From positions 124,001 to 188,000 of the forward strand of contig NZ_RQPJ01000005.1 in assembly GCF_003957295.1 (NCBI RefSeq): 64,000 bases of DNA, written 5' to 3'. Source of the DNA: Arenibacter aquaticus (GTDB lineage Bacteria > Bacteroidota > Bacteroidia > Flavobacteriales > Flavobacteriaceae). The notes beneath the pieces are model-generated. The model did not search any database. It saw only the letters and a list, made by a program, of their open reading frames with translations, and was not told where the DNA came from. How positions within the stretch are numbered: position 1 is the first letter of the stretch; every line of letters starts with the position of its first letter. Shown here one piece after another: positions 19,973-28,917 of the stretch. A program made the translations under genes and the position numbers.

Positions 19973-20016
19973 CGACCTACTTATAGCCCCCAATACTTCC
20001 AAAACCAGACAGTACC

Positions 20017-21561
20017 TTATTTTCCCTTTTCTTCTTTGGCATCTTCAGGTTCAACCACCTTAAACAGATCCAAGTAAGACTTGCCTATATGATCTAGAAT
20101 ACTGCTGGCGATCAAAGCTTGAAAGCCAGTTTCCCCAACCGCAATATCTGCTGCCCTACCGTGTAAGTATACTCCAAAAATAGCCGCATGAAGCGCAGAA
20201 TACCCCTGAGCCCTTAGACCCGTAATTATACCTGTAAGCACATCACCACTACCCCCGGTGGCCATTCCCGGATTTCCACTAGTATTCACATATCCACGAT
20301 TGCCGTAAACCGTAATGGTATGAGCTCCTTTTATTACCACTATACAGTCGTATTTCTGCGAAAACTCCTTGACCTTTCTAAGCTTATCAAAATCATTTTC
20401 CCACTTGCCCAGCAAGCGCTCCAACTCTTTAGGGTGCGGGGTTAGAACGGATTGAGCCGGCATTTTATCCAATAGACCTGGGGTTTCGGACAATATATTA
20501 AGTGCATCCGCATCAAGGACCAAAGGTATGGTGTTGTTATCCAAAAAATTTGAGAGTGCCTGCGCTGTTGTGGGATGGGTCCCAATCCCCACTCCCATTC
20601 CTATAACATTGGGGGAAATACTAAAATCAATATTGGAAATCTTTTCCTCCGCACTATCGGTCAATACCATAGCTTCCGGAAAAGAACTCTGCAAGGGTAG
20701 ATACCCACATTTGGGAACAAAAGCTGTAACCAAGCCACTTCCGACCAACAAACTGCCTTTGCAGGCAAGGGTAACCGCCCCAATCTTCCCATAGCTCCCC
20801 CCAACAATTAGGGCATGCCCATAGGTGCCCTTGTGGGAATATTTCTCCCTTGGCCTATACATGGCCAATACTTCATTTTTCCCTATCAGCTCATAATCGG
20901 TCTCCATTCCCTGCAAAAATTCCCAATCCAAACCTATATCCAAAATCTCCCATTGCTCCACAAAAACACCTGTCTGAGGCAGAAAAAAGGCCAATTTGGG
21001 AACCTGAAACGTCAACACATAATTTGCCCTTATAGCCCCTTCGGAACTAGGCACCATATCCTGCATAAACACCCCGGATGGCATATCGATTGCTAAAATA
21101 AAAGCCTGGGAATTGTTCAAGTGCACTATTAAGTTTTGCACCCAATCATCCGGGGCCCTATTTAAACCTATTCCAAAAATAGCATCCACCACAACATCCT
21201 CTTGGGCAATTGCAGGGAAGGTAGCGTCCTCATTTAAGAAATTTGGCCAGATACCTTTCTCTTTTAGTCGATCCAAATTAATTAAAAAGTCCTCAGATCT
21301 ACTATCGCTATAATTAACAATATGAACATCAATATTATACCCATGTTCGTTAAGATGCCTTGCCAAAACCAAGCCATCTCCCCCATTGTTCCCTATGCCA
21401 CAGAACAAATGAATTTTTATCTGTGCACCCTGCAATCTGGAATGAATCCAATTAAAAATCTGGATTGCAGCCCTTTCCATAAGTTGCTCACTAGTAATTT
21501 GTTGCTTTTCTATTGTGAATTTATCAGCATCGTATATCTGTTTACCACTAAAAATCTTCAT
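20017..21561 (-). CDS. nnr: bifunctional NAD(P)H-hydrate repair enzyme
   Basis: A 514-residue fusion of NAD(P)HX epimerase and ADP/ATP-dependent NAD(P)HX dehydratase, which together restore NADH and NADPH damaged by hydration. The N-terminal YjeF_N half (about 1-215) has GIGNNGGDGLVLARHL and VDAIFGIGL. The C-terminal carbohydrate-kinase-like half (about 220-505) has VLTPHPKELERLLG and the catalytic GNPGMATGGSGDVLTG. The length matches the E. coli fusion (about 515). It is divergent from the threonine operon and its promoter probably lies in the shared spacer, where a TATTTTTG box is seen on the minus strand (21636-21629). The last residues (PEDAKEEKGK) are a charged tail. Confidence 0.95.
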   Translation of the reverse strand: MKIFSGKQIYDADKFTIEKQQITSEQLMERAAIQIFNWIHSRLQGAQIKIHLFCGIGNNGGDGLVLARHLNEHGYNIDVHIVNYSDSRSEDFLINLDRLKEKGIWPNFLNEDATFPAIAQEDVVVDAIFGIGLNRAPDDWVQNLIVHLNNSQAFILAIDMPSGVFMQDMVPSSEGAIRANYVLTFQVPKLAFFLPQTGVFVEQWEILDIGLDWEFLQGMETDYELIGKNEVLAMYRPREKYSHKGTYGHALIVGGSYGKIGAVTLACKGSLLVGSGLVTAFVPKCGYLPLQSSFPEAMVLTDSAEEKISNIDFSISPNVIGMGVGIGTHPTTAQALSNFLDNNTIPLVLDADALNILSETPGLLDKMPAQSVLTPHPKELERLLGKWENDFDKLRKVKEFSQKYDCIVVIKGAHTITVYGNRGYVNTSGNPGMATGGSGDVLTGIITGLRAQGYSALHAAIFGVYLHGRAADIAVGETGFQALIASSILDHIGKSYLDLFKVVEPEDAKEEKGK

Positions 21562-21614
21562 TCCACAAGATTATTTATAAAAAATTGATGATTTAGTAAA
21601 AATTCAACCAAACA

Positions 21615-21645
21615 TTTGATTGGGAAGTCAAAAATACTACATTTG
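21615..21645 (+). promoter_or_regulatory. promoter of the threonine operon
   Basis: TTTG at 21615-21618 and TACATTTG at 21638-21645 are separated by exactly 19 bases, a textbook Bacteroidota sigma promoter (TTTG-N19-TAnnTTTG). Transcription should start near 21652, about ten bases before the leader ORF at 21662 and about 180 bases before thrA. Confidence 0.8.
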
Positions 21646-21661
21646 GTTCTTTATTTTAAGA

Positions 21662-21760
21662 ATGACAAGAAGCAATACGGATATAAAACCTAATCATTCA
21701 CCATTATTCAATGGTTGCATTACAAGTACCGTTATCGGCACCACTACCCCTTTGGGGTAA
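21662..21760 (+). CDS. putative threonine-rich leader peptide of the thr operon
   Basis: A 32-codon ORF lies between the promoter and thrA. Seven of its residues are Thr, and the end reads ITSTVIGTTTPLG, with five Thr and two Ile codons within ten. Thr/Ile-rich leaders control threonine operons by ribosome stalling in E. coli (thrL). The ORF ends inside a hairpin, TACCCC-TTT-GGGGTA (21745-21759). A weak AT hairpin followed by T residues (21786-21108 region is not involved; the hairpin is 21786-21800) could be the terminator alternative. No strong classic terminator is visible, so the mechanism is inferred. Confidence 0.55.
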   Translation: MTRSNTDIKPNHSPLFNGCITSTVIGTTTPLG

Positions 21761-21829
21761 GCTACTACATATACGTCTGTCATACAATTTTATCAAAATT
21801 CAGTTTTTATTATCTAATTCTATTGAACC

Positions 21830-24274
21830 ATGAAAGTTCTTAAATTCGGGGGCACTTCAGTTGCCAACGCAAAAAACATAAGCCTAGTAAAAAATATTAT
21901 TGCCGATTTAAAATCCGACAAAACCGTAGTTGTGGTATCTGCCCTTGGGGGAATTACAGACCTCATATTAAAAACAGCTGCCTTGGCCTCCCAGCAGGAC
22001 AAAAGCTACATGACCTCGCTAAAAGAAATAGAGGATAGGCACCTTGTAACCATTAAAGAACTTATCCCTATCCAATCCCAGAGCAAAGTGCTCAGCAAGG
22101 TAAAAAGTGAACTAAACACCTTGGAAACCCTTCTTGAGGGGGCCTTTTTAATTGGTGAGATCACCCCTAAGTTATCGGACAAAATAGTTAGCTATGGAGA
22201 ACTTCTTTCTTCCTATATAATAAGTGAATACTTTATTTCAGAAGGAATAGACACTGCCTATGCCGACAGTAGGGAACTAATAAAAACCAATTCCACCTAT
22301 GGAAAGGCAGCCGTTAATTTTGAACGCACCAACCATAATATCTCCAATTTCTTAACCAACTGTAGTAACAGTACAGCAGTAATGGGGGGCTTTATAGCCT
22401 CTTCGGTGAACGGGGATTCTACCACTTTGGGACGCGGGGGATCGGACTATACCGCTGCCATAATAGCCAACGCCGGCAATGCTGAGGCTTTGGAAATATG
22501 GACAGATGTTAGTGGCATGTATACCGCCAACCCTAGAATAGTAAAGCAGGCCATGGCCATCCCAAAAATATCCTATGAGGAAGCCATGGAACTATCGCAC
22601 TTTGGAGCCAAAGTTCTTTATCCTCCAACCATACAACCCGTACTGTCCAAAGGCATTTCAATCCTCATAAAAAACACTTTTGACCCCCATGCGCCAGGTA
22701 CCTTGATTACCAAAAATAAAAATGGGGAAGGCAAAACCGTTCGCGGTATCAGTCATGTAGAAAACATAGCGCTTATTTCGTTAGAAGGTCCTGGAATGGT
22801 TGGTATTACCGGTATTTCCAAACGTTTTTTTGAAGTACTATCTACAGCCGGCATCAGTGTAGTAATGATAACACAGGCCTCTTCAGAGCATTCTATCTGT
22901 ATAGGTGTGGACAACCATGATGCGGACCATGCCGTACAGGTTATAAACGATGCCTTTAACGTTGAAATTTCCCAGGGTAAAATAAAAACTGTGGTGGCCG
23001 AAAAAGACTTGGCCATCATAGCCCTTGTGGGAGACAATATGAAAAGTCACCAGGGACTAAGCGGTAAGATGTTCAGTACCTTGGGCAAGAACAATGTTAA
23101 TATTCGCGCAATTGCCCAGGGAGCATCGGAACGTAATATATCTGCCGTTATCCTTAAAGAAGACGTAAAAAAGGCCCTCAATACACTGCACGAAGAATTT
23201 TTTGAAGAAAACGTTAAGCAGCTGAACTTATTTGTAATGGGTGTTGGGAACGTTGGTGCTAAATTCTTAAACCAAATTCTAACTCAAAAGAAATATTTAA
23301 AGGAAAAGCTTAAACTTTCCATTAGGGTCATTGGTATTTCCAACTCAAGGACCATGGTTTTTGATGAAGACGGAATTGCCCTTAAAAACTGGCCAGAGCT
23401 ATTGGCCAAGGGACAGAAGGCTGATAAAGAGCTATTTTTTGAAACCGTAAATAAGCTAAACTTCAGAAACAGCATTTTTGTAGACAACACCGCTAGTCAG
23501 GAGGTTTCAGAGACTTATAACTCTTACCTAAGAAATAGCATATCGGTAGTAACTTGCAACAAAATAGCCTGCTCTTCAGAATACAGTAATTATCAGGAAT
23601 TAAAGGATTTGGCCCGCCAATACAATGCACCTTTCCTATTTGAAACCAATGTAGGAGCAGGACTACCAATTATAGACACCCTTAAACACCTTGTGGCTTC
23701 TGGCGATAAAATACTTAAGATACAAGCGGTTTTATCGGGCAGTTTAAATTTTGTATTCAACAACTTTAATGATACCACCACCTTTCACGATGTTGTAAAG
23801 CAAGCGCAGGAGGAGGGCTATACAGAACCGGACCCCACTATAGATTTAAGTGGTGTGGACGTTATGCGAAAAATCCTGATCTTGGCCAGGGAAAGTGGCA
23901 ATGTTTTGGATATTGAGGATATCCAAAACGATTCCTTTCTGCCCAAAGAGAGTTTGGAGACCAACAACAATGCCGATTTCTTTAAGACCCTGACCAAGCA
24001 CGAGGAGTCATTTCAAGAAATGTACCGCAAGGCTGTAGAAGAAGATAGCAAGCTAAAATACGTAGCCCAATATGAAAATGGCAAGGCCAGTGTTGGGCTA
24101 CAACGCATACCTAGAGGACATGATTTTTATAATTTGGAAGGAAGTGACAATATTGTCCTGTTCTATACGGAACGTTATCCAGATCAACCAATGATCATTA
24201 AAGGAGCCGGAGCCGGGGCCGATGTTACCGCTTCGGGGATATTTGCGGATATTGTACGTATCGGAAATTTTTAA
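21830..24274 (+). CDS. thrA: bifunctional aspartokinase / homoserine dehydrogenase
   Basis: An 814-residue fusion enzyme catalysing the first and third steps from aspartate to threonine and methionine. The aspartokinase domain (about 1-285) starts MKVLKFGGTSVANAKN and has TTLGRGGSDYTAA. Two ACT regulatory domains follow (about 305-460; SLEGPGMVGITGI and ALVGDNM), the usual threonine-feedback sites. The homoserine dehydrogenase domain (about 465-814) has the nucleotide-binding VMGVGNVGAKFL and the substrate segment GSLNFVFNNF with GYTEPDPTIDLSGVD. The layout and length match E. coli ThrA. It is the first gene of thrA-thrB-thrC, preceded by a Thr-rich leader ORF. A 40-codon frame from 21711 also ends overlapping its ATG. 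Confidence 0.97.
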   Translation: MKVLKFGGTSVANAKNISLVKNIIADLKSDKTVVVVSALGGITDLILKTAALASQQDKSYMTSLKEIEDRHLVTIKELIPIQSQSKVLSKVKSELNTLETLLEGAFLIGEITPKLSDKIVSYGELLSSYIISEYFISEGIDTAYADSRELIKTNSTYGKAAVNFERTNHNISNFLTNCSNSTAVMGGFIASSVNGDSTTLGRGGSDYTAAIIANAGNAEALEIWTDVSGMYTANPRIVKQAMAIPKISYEEAMELSHFGAKVLYPPTIQPVLSKGISILIKNTFDPHAPGTLITKNKNGEGKTVRGISHVENIALISLEGPGMVGITGISKRFFEVLSTAGISVVMITQASSEHSICIGVDNHDADHAVQVINDAFNVEISQGKIKTVVAEKDLAIIALVGDNMKSHQGLSGKMFSTLGKNNVNIRAIAQGASERNISAVILKEDVKKALNTLHEEFFEENVKQLNLFVMGVGNVGAKFLNQILTQKKYLKEKLKLSIRVIGISNSRTMVFDEDGIALKNWPELLAKGQKADKELFFETVNKLNFRNSIFVDNTASQEVSETYNSYLRNSISVVTCNKIACSSEYSNYQELKDLARQYNAPFLFETNVGAGLPIIDTLKHLVASGDKILKIQAVLSGSLNFVFNNFNDTTTFHDVVKQAQEEGYTEPDPTIDLSGVDVMRKILILARESGNVLDIEDIQNDSFLPKESLETNNNADFFKTLTKHEESFQEMYRKAVEEDSKLKYVAQYENGKASVGLQRIPRGHDFYNLEGSDNIVLFYTERYPDQPMIIKGAGAGADVTASGIFADIVRIGNF

Positions 24275-24310
24275 GATTGTTTATAAGAATTGAAATCATA
24301 ACAACCTATA

Positions 24311-25237
24311 ATGAAAACTGAGGAAATTAGAATTTTCTGTCCGGCCACCATAGCCAATGTATCCTGTGGTTTTGACGTATTGGGATTGGCATTGGATGCC
24401 GTTGGTGACGAGATGGTAGTAAGAAAAACCGATGAAAAAGGTATCAAGATCACCAAACTCACCGGGCAGGACCTACCTACCGAAACCCTGCAGAACGTGG
24501 CCGGGGTAGCCGGCTTGGCCTTATTGGCAGAAAGTGATCATGTAGGTGGTTTTGAGATCGAGATATACAAGAAAATAAAGGCGGGTAGTGGTATTGGAAG
24601 TAGTGCTGCCAGTTCTACCGGGGCAGTATGGGCCATGAACCAACTATTGGGTTCCCCTTTCAGCAACCTAGACCTTGTTAAATTTGCGATGGAAGGAGAG
24701 CGATTGGCCAGTGGGGTGGCCCATGCAGACAATGTAGCTCCTGCTCTTTTTGGGGGCTTTACACTTGTTCGCAGTTACCAGCCCTTGGACATTATTAAGG
24801 TTCCTACTCCGCCTGAATTGTACGCCACCGTTATTCACCCGCAAATAGAAGTAAGGACCTCAGATTCCAGACGTATCCTTAAAACCTCCATTTCCTTGGA
24901 GGACGGCATAAAGCAGTGGGGCAATGTAGGTGGCCTAATAGCCGGTCTCTACACCAATGACTACGATCTTATTGGCAGATCCCTGGTAGACCACATTGTA
25001 GAACCTATTAGGTCTATCCTAATCCCAGGGTTCGACAAGGTAAAGGAAAACGCCATGGGTGCCGGTGCCCTAGGCTGCGGCATATCGGGATCTGGTCCAT
25101 CTATTTTTGCATTGAGCAAAGGAAAGGAAACCGCTGCCAAGGTAGGGGAAGCTATGAGAAACGTATACGAAAAGATTGGTGTTGAATATGATATTCACGT
25201 TTCTAAAATAAATACGGAGGGAGTTAAAACTATATAG
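24311..25237 (+). CDS. thrB: homoserine kinase
   Basis: A 308-residue GHMP-family kinase that phosphorylates homoserine for threonine synthesis. The N-terminal part reads CPATIANVSCGFDVLGLAL. The ATP-binding glycine/serine-rich loop is IKAGSGIGSSAASSTGA (about residues 92-108). The C-terminal GHMP motif is GALGCGISGSGPSIFAL (about 256-272). It lies 36 bases after thrA and 72 bases before thrC on the same strand, in the usual operon order. Confidence 0.97.
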   Translation: MKTEEIRIFCPATIANVSCGFDVLGLALDAVGDEMVVRKTDEKGIKITKLTGQDLPTETLQNVAGVAGLALLAESDHVGGFEIEIYKKIKAGSGIGSSAASSTGAVWAMNQLLGSPFSNLDLVKFAMEGERLASGVAHADNVAPALFGGFTLVRSYQPLDIIKVPTPPELYATVIHPQIEVRTSDSRRILKTSISLEDGIKQWGNVGGLIAGLYTNDYDLIGRSLVDHIVEPIRSILIPGFDKVKENAMGAGALGCGISGSGPSIFALSKGKETAAKVGEAMRNVYEKIGVEYDIHVSKINTEGVKTI

Positions 25238-25309
25238 GGCCATCCCTGTAGCACCTCTTGGGGCCATAATATATCTATAAACTAACATTATACCTAAACT
25301 ATAATAAAT

Positions 25310-26605
25310 ATGAACTTCTATAGCCTTAACAAACAAGCACCCAGTGTCTCCTTTAAAGAAGCTGTAATAAAAGGTATAGCTCCAGATAGAGGGTTATATT
25401 TCCCTGAGAAAATTACAGCATTACCAGAGACCTTTTTTAATAACATAGAAGACTATTCAAACCTCGAGATTGCCTTTAGGGCCATTGAACAGTTTGTAGG
25501 CGAGGATATTCCAGCGGATGCCCTAAAAGAAATTCTGGCAGAGGTCCTGGACTTTGAGTTTCCGGTGGTTGAAATTGAGGACAATGCAGCTACCTTGGAA
25601 CTCTTCCATGGCCCAACACTTGCCTTTAAGGATGTAGGTGCCCGTTTTATGGCAAGGTGCTTAGGATATTTTTCCACTGAAAAGACCGAGGATGTAACCG
25701 TATTGGTAGCCACCTCCGGAGATACCGGTGGAGCTGTAGCTAACGGATTTCTGGGTGTAGATGGGGTAAAAGTAGTAATCCTATATCCCAGCGGAAAAGT
25801 TAGCGATATTCAAGAAAAGCAGTTGACCACCCTGGGCCAAAACATTACGGCCCTTGAAGTGGAAGGTACCTTTGACGATTGTCAGACCATGGTAAAAACA
25901 GCCTTTTTGGACGAAGGAATAACGAATAACATGCAGTTGACCTCGGCCAATAGTATCAACGTAGCCAGATGGCTTCCCCAGATGTTCTATTTTTTATTCG
26001 CCTATAAGGAAATGAAATCAAAAGGCAAGGACATAGTATTCTCTGTGCCAAGCGGTAATTTTGGAAATATCTGTGCAGGTATCATGGCCCAACGCTTAGG
26101 GATGCCCTGCCGTCACTTTATTGCCTCTACCAATGTAAACGATGTTGTTCCCCGCTATATGCAATCGGCAAAGTACGAGCCAAAATCCTCCATAGCAACT
26201 ATCTCAAATGCCATGGATGTGGGGGACCCTAGCAACTTTATCAGGATAAGACATTTATTTGAAGACAATTTTGATTCCTTGTCCAACAACTTGTCCTCCT
26301 ATTCGTTTACAGATGAAGAGACCAAAGCAACCATCCTAAAATTGCACAACGATTATAACTATGTAGCCGATCCACATGGTGCCGTGGGTTATTTAGGGCT
26401 AAAGAAATATCAAGAAAGCCACCCCAATACCTATGGAATATTTTTGGAAACCGCACACCCAGTAAAATTCCTGGACGTAGTGGAAGATACCATACGCGAT
26501 AACATTGCCTTACCGGACAGTATTATAGCGGTAATGGATAAAACTAAAAAATCTGTTCAAATATCCGAATACCAGGAACTAAAAGACTTTTTACTAAATA
26601 GTTAA
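25310..26605 (+). CDS. thrC: threonine synthase
   Basis: A 431-residue PLP enzyme converting O-phosphohomoserine to threonine, the last step of the operon. The PLP lysine lies in HGPTLAFKDVGARFM (about residue 111) and the phosphate/PLP loop in ATSGDTGGAVANGF. SANSINVARWLPQ and VPSGNFGNICAG are further family motifs. The protein is of the short bacterial type. It ends five bases from the convergent glf gene, with no terminator between them, so the two transcripts probably overlap. Confidence 0.97.
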   Translation: MNFYSLNKQAPSVSFKEAVIKGIAPDRGLYFPEKITALPETFFNNIEDYSNLEIAFRAIEQFVGEDIPADALKEILAEVLDFEFPVVEIEDNAATLELFHGPTLAFKDVGARFMARCLGYFSTEKTEDVTVLVATSGDTGGAVANGFLGVDGVKVVILYPSGKVSDIQEKQLTTLGQNITALEVEGTFDDCQTMVKTAFLDEGITNNMQLTSANSINVARWLPQMFYFLFAYKEMKSKGKDIVFSVPSGNFGNICAGIMAQRLGMPCRHFIASTNVNDVVPRYMQSAKYEPKSSIATISNAMDVGDPSNFIRIRHLFEDNFDSLSNNLSSYSFTDEETKATILKLHNDYNYVADPHGAVGYLGLKKYQESHPNTYGIFLETAHPVKFLDVVEDTIRDNIALPDSIIAVMDKTKKSVQISEYQELKDFLLNS

Positions 26606-26610
26606 CAGCA

Positions 26611-27714
26611 CTACTGTGCGTTGAATATTTTTTTACTCTTGGCCAGGGCAGAGGCAATTACTTGATGCATATCATAGTATTTGTACTCTGCCAGCCTACC
26701 CCCAAAAATAATGTCATCTTGCAGGGAAAGGTCCCTATACTTAATATACATTTCATTGTTTCTCTTATCATTAATGGGATAATAGGGCTCCTTGTTCCCT
26801 GACCATTCCGTGGGATACTCCTTGGTTATAACCGTCTTTTTCTGGGTTCCAAACTCAAAATGTTTATGTTCCAAAATACGGGTATACGGAATTTCGGCGT
26901 CTGTATAATTTACTACGGCATTGCCCTGATAGTTCTCCATATTCAAGGTTTGGTGCTTAAAATCCAAGCTCCTATACTCCAATTTTCCGTAGCGATAATC
27001 ATAAAACTCATCAATCTTCCCGGTAAAAACCAACTTATCTGCCATAGACATCAAGGCCGTCTTATCTTGGAAAAAGTCGACCTCCAAGCGAGTCTCAACC
27101 CCCTCCAATAATGCATTGATCAACTTGTTATAGCCACCAATGGGAATACCTTGGTATTTGTCGTTAAAATAATTATTGTCAAAGGTAAATCGCAGGGGTA
27201 ATCTTTTTATAATAAAAGCTGGCAATTCCGTAGCCTTTCTTCCCCATTGCTTCTCCGTATAGCCCTTGATTAATTTTTCATAGATATCCCTGCCTACTAG
27301 GGACAAGGCCTGTTCTTCCAAATTCTTGGGGTTTTTAATCCCCTCCTGTTGCACCTGCTTATTTATAAAGGCCCTGGCCTCTGCCGGCGTTTTTACCTTC
27401 CACAATTGGTAAAAGGTATTCATGTTAAAAGGCAGGTTGTATAGCTGGTCCCGGTAGTTGGCCATAGGCGAATTGGTATAGCGGTTAAATGCTACAAAGC
27501 TATTTACATAGTCCCAGATCTCCTTATCATTGGTATGAAAGATATGCGCCCCGTACTTATGAACATTAATCCCTTCAATCTCCTCGCAATACACATTGCC
27601 CCCCAGATGGGAACGCCTGTCTATCACCAAACACTTTTTTCCTTTTTTTTGGGCCTCATGGGCAAAAACAGAACCAAAAAGTCCGGCTCCAACAATTAGG
27701 TAGTCATATTTCAT
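26611..27714 (-). CDS. glf: UDP-galactopyranose mutase
   Basis: A 367-residue flavoenzyme that converts UDP-galactopyranose to UDP-galactofuranose, the donor for galactofuranose in surface polysaccharides. The N-terminal FAD-binding motif is YLIVGAGLFGSVFAHEA, with RRSHLGGNVYCEE. Further family signatures are HKYGAHIFHTND, LIKGYTEKQWGR, LPLRFTFDNNYF and the C-terminal GRLAEYKYYDMHQV. The length is typical. The divergent gene beginning at 27855 encodes a glycosyltransferase resembling galactofuranosyltransferases, so the pair probably makes and uses UDP-Galf. Confidence 0.97.
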   Translation of the reverse strand: MKYDYLIVGAGLFGSVFAHEAQKKGKKCLVIDRRSHLGGNVYCEEIEGINVHKYGAHIFHTNDKEIWDYVNSFVAFNRYTNSPMANYRDQLYNLPFNMNTFYQLWKVKTPAEARAFINKQVQQEGIKNPKNLEEQALSLVGRDIYEKLIKGYTEKQWGRKATELPAFIIKRLPLRFTFDNNYFNDKYQGIPIGGYNKLINALLEGVETRLEVDFFQDKTALMSMADKLVFTGKIDEFYDYRYGKLEYRSLDFKHQTLNMENYQGNAVVNYTDAEIPYTRILEHKHFEFGTQKKTVITKEYPTEWSGNKEPYYPINDKRNNEMYIKYRDLSLQDDIIFGGRLAEYKYYDMHQVIASALAKSKKIFNAQ

Positions 27715-27822
27715 TTATGAATATTTACAACACACTGCTATATTATCAAAGAGTAAAACTAAGTCATAATATGTTGTATTTTTATTGATTTCAAAAAAAA
27801 ATGTGCATTAGGATAACATAAC

Positions 27823-27830
27823 TATATTTG
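27823..27830 (+). promoter_or_regulatory. candidate -7 box for the glycosyltransferase gene
   Basis: TATATTTG matches the Bacteroidota -7 consensus. The -33 element is poor, so this is tentative. Transcription from here would start near 27837, which supports translation from the ATG at 27855 rather than from codons further upstream. Confidence 0.4.
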
Positions 27831-27854
27831 CAGGGCATAATCAAGCTACTTAAA

Positions 27855-28898
27855 ATGTCCAAATTATTTTATATCTCCCGCAACTACAAAGCTACCAACA
27901 GCGCCGCCTCCAAACCCAAGACAGATTGCGAACGCATTTTGGATACCATTGGATTTCAGAATCTAGGTTTTAAACAGACCACTTATGCCAGTTCTGCCAT
28001 AGGTGCGGTAATTAGTTTTTTGGGTATCACCAAAGGAGTTATCCGTTTGCCCAAACATGCAACCCTGGCCATACAATACCCTCTTAGTAAATACTATAAA
28101 TATATCACTACCATTGCGAGGATAAAAAAGTGCAGGATTATCCTTATAGTTCATGATGTAAAGTACCTCATGGGCAAGAACAAGGACATTGCCAGGGAAA
28201 TGAAAAAATTCTCCTGTGCCGATGTAATCATTGTTCACAACGAAAGCATGAAAAAATGGTTCCAGGATCAAGGTTCCAGAGCTAAGTTGGTGCCCTTATA
28301 CCTCTTTGATTATTTGGATGACACCAATACCTATACGGCTCCGTCCATGTCCAAAGAAAGTACCTTCGACGTAGTATTTGCCGGTGGTCTTGGCATGCAA
28401 AAAAGTGCCTTTATCTATAAGCTGGATGCCTTAAAAAACAATAGCTTTCACTTAAAACTTTACGGAAGTGGTTTTATAAAGGAAGATGTAGACCCTTCCA
28501 ACTCTATCATAAGTTTTGAGGGTATGTTTTCACCAGATGATGTAGCCAAACACATAAGTGGCTCTTTTGGTCTTGTATGGAACGGTAATTCCATTCACGA
28601 ATGTGCCGGTCATTTTGGACAATACCTATTATACAACAACCCTCATAAAACCTCCCTTTATTTGCTCTGCGGATTGCCTATCATTATTTGGGACAAAGCC
28701 GCTGTTGCCAATGTTATTAAAGAGCGGCAATTGGGAATTTGTATATCTTCTCTTGAAGAGTTGGATGAAAAGCTGAAAAACTTGTCTGAGGCGGAATATC
28801 AAAAGATGGTACAGAACGTTTCCGAAGTTCGGGAACAGATTATATCGGGAGGATTTTTAAAAACCGCAATGAAAAAGGCACTTTTACACCTGTCTTAA
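27855..28898 (+). CDS. glycosyltransferase, putative galactofuranosyltransferase
   Basis: A 347-residue cytoplasmic protein of GT-B type. The N-terminal half has beta/alpha segments including YISRNYKATNSAASKPKTD, LAIQYPLSKYYKYI and IILIVHDVKYLMG. The C-terminal half contains the nucleotide-sugar-binding type region FDVVFAGGLGMQKSAFI, LKLYGSG, and FGLVWNGNSIHECAG followed by YLLCGLPIIIWDKAAVANVI. The overall pattern recalls beta-1,6-galactofuranosyltransferases such as E. coli WbbI, and the divergent neighbour is UDP-galactopyranose mutase. The specific linkage and acceptor are not known. The start at 27855 is chosen because upstream codons overlap the probable promoter box. Confidence 0.75.
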   Translation: MSKLFYISRNYKATNSAASKPKTDCERILDTIGFQNLGFKQTTYASSAIGAVISFLGITKGVIRLPKHATLAIQYPLSKYYKYITTIARIKKCRIILIVHDVKYLMGKNKDIAREMKKFSCADVIIVHNESMKKWFQDQGSRAKLVPLYLFDYLDDTNTYTAPSMSKESTFDVVFAGGLGMQKSAFIYKLDALKNNSFHLKLYGSGFIKEDVDPSNSIISFEGMFSPDDVAKHISGSFGLVWNGNSIHECAGHFGQYLLYNNPHKTSLYLLCGLPIIIWDKAAVANVIKERQLGICISSLEELDEKLKNLSEAEYQKMVQNVSEVREQIISGGFLKTAMKKALLHLS

Positions 28899-28917
28899 CC
28901 CAAATATAAGGGCTTTC

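Noticed and set aside
21711-21833. 40-codon ORF overlapping the thrA start (ATGA)
   Set aside because: It is in a different frame from the Thr-rich leader, has no Thr enrichment and looks like chance; the leader at 21662 is the better candidate.
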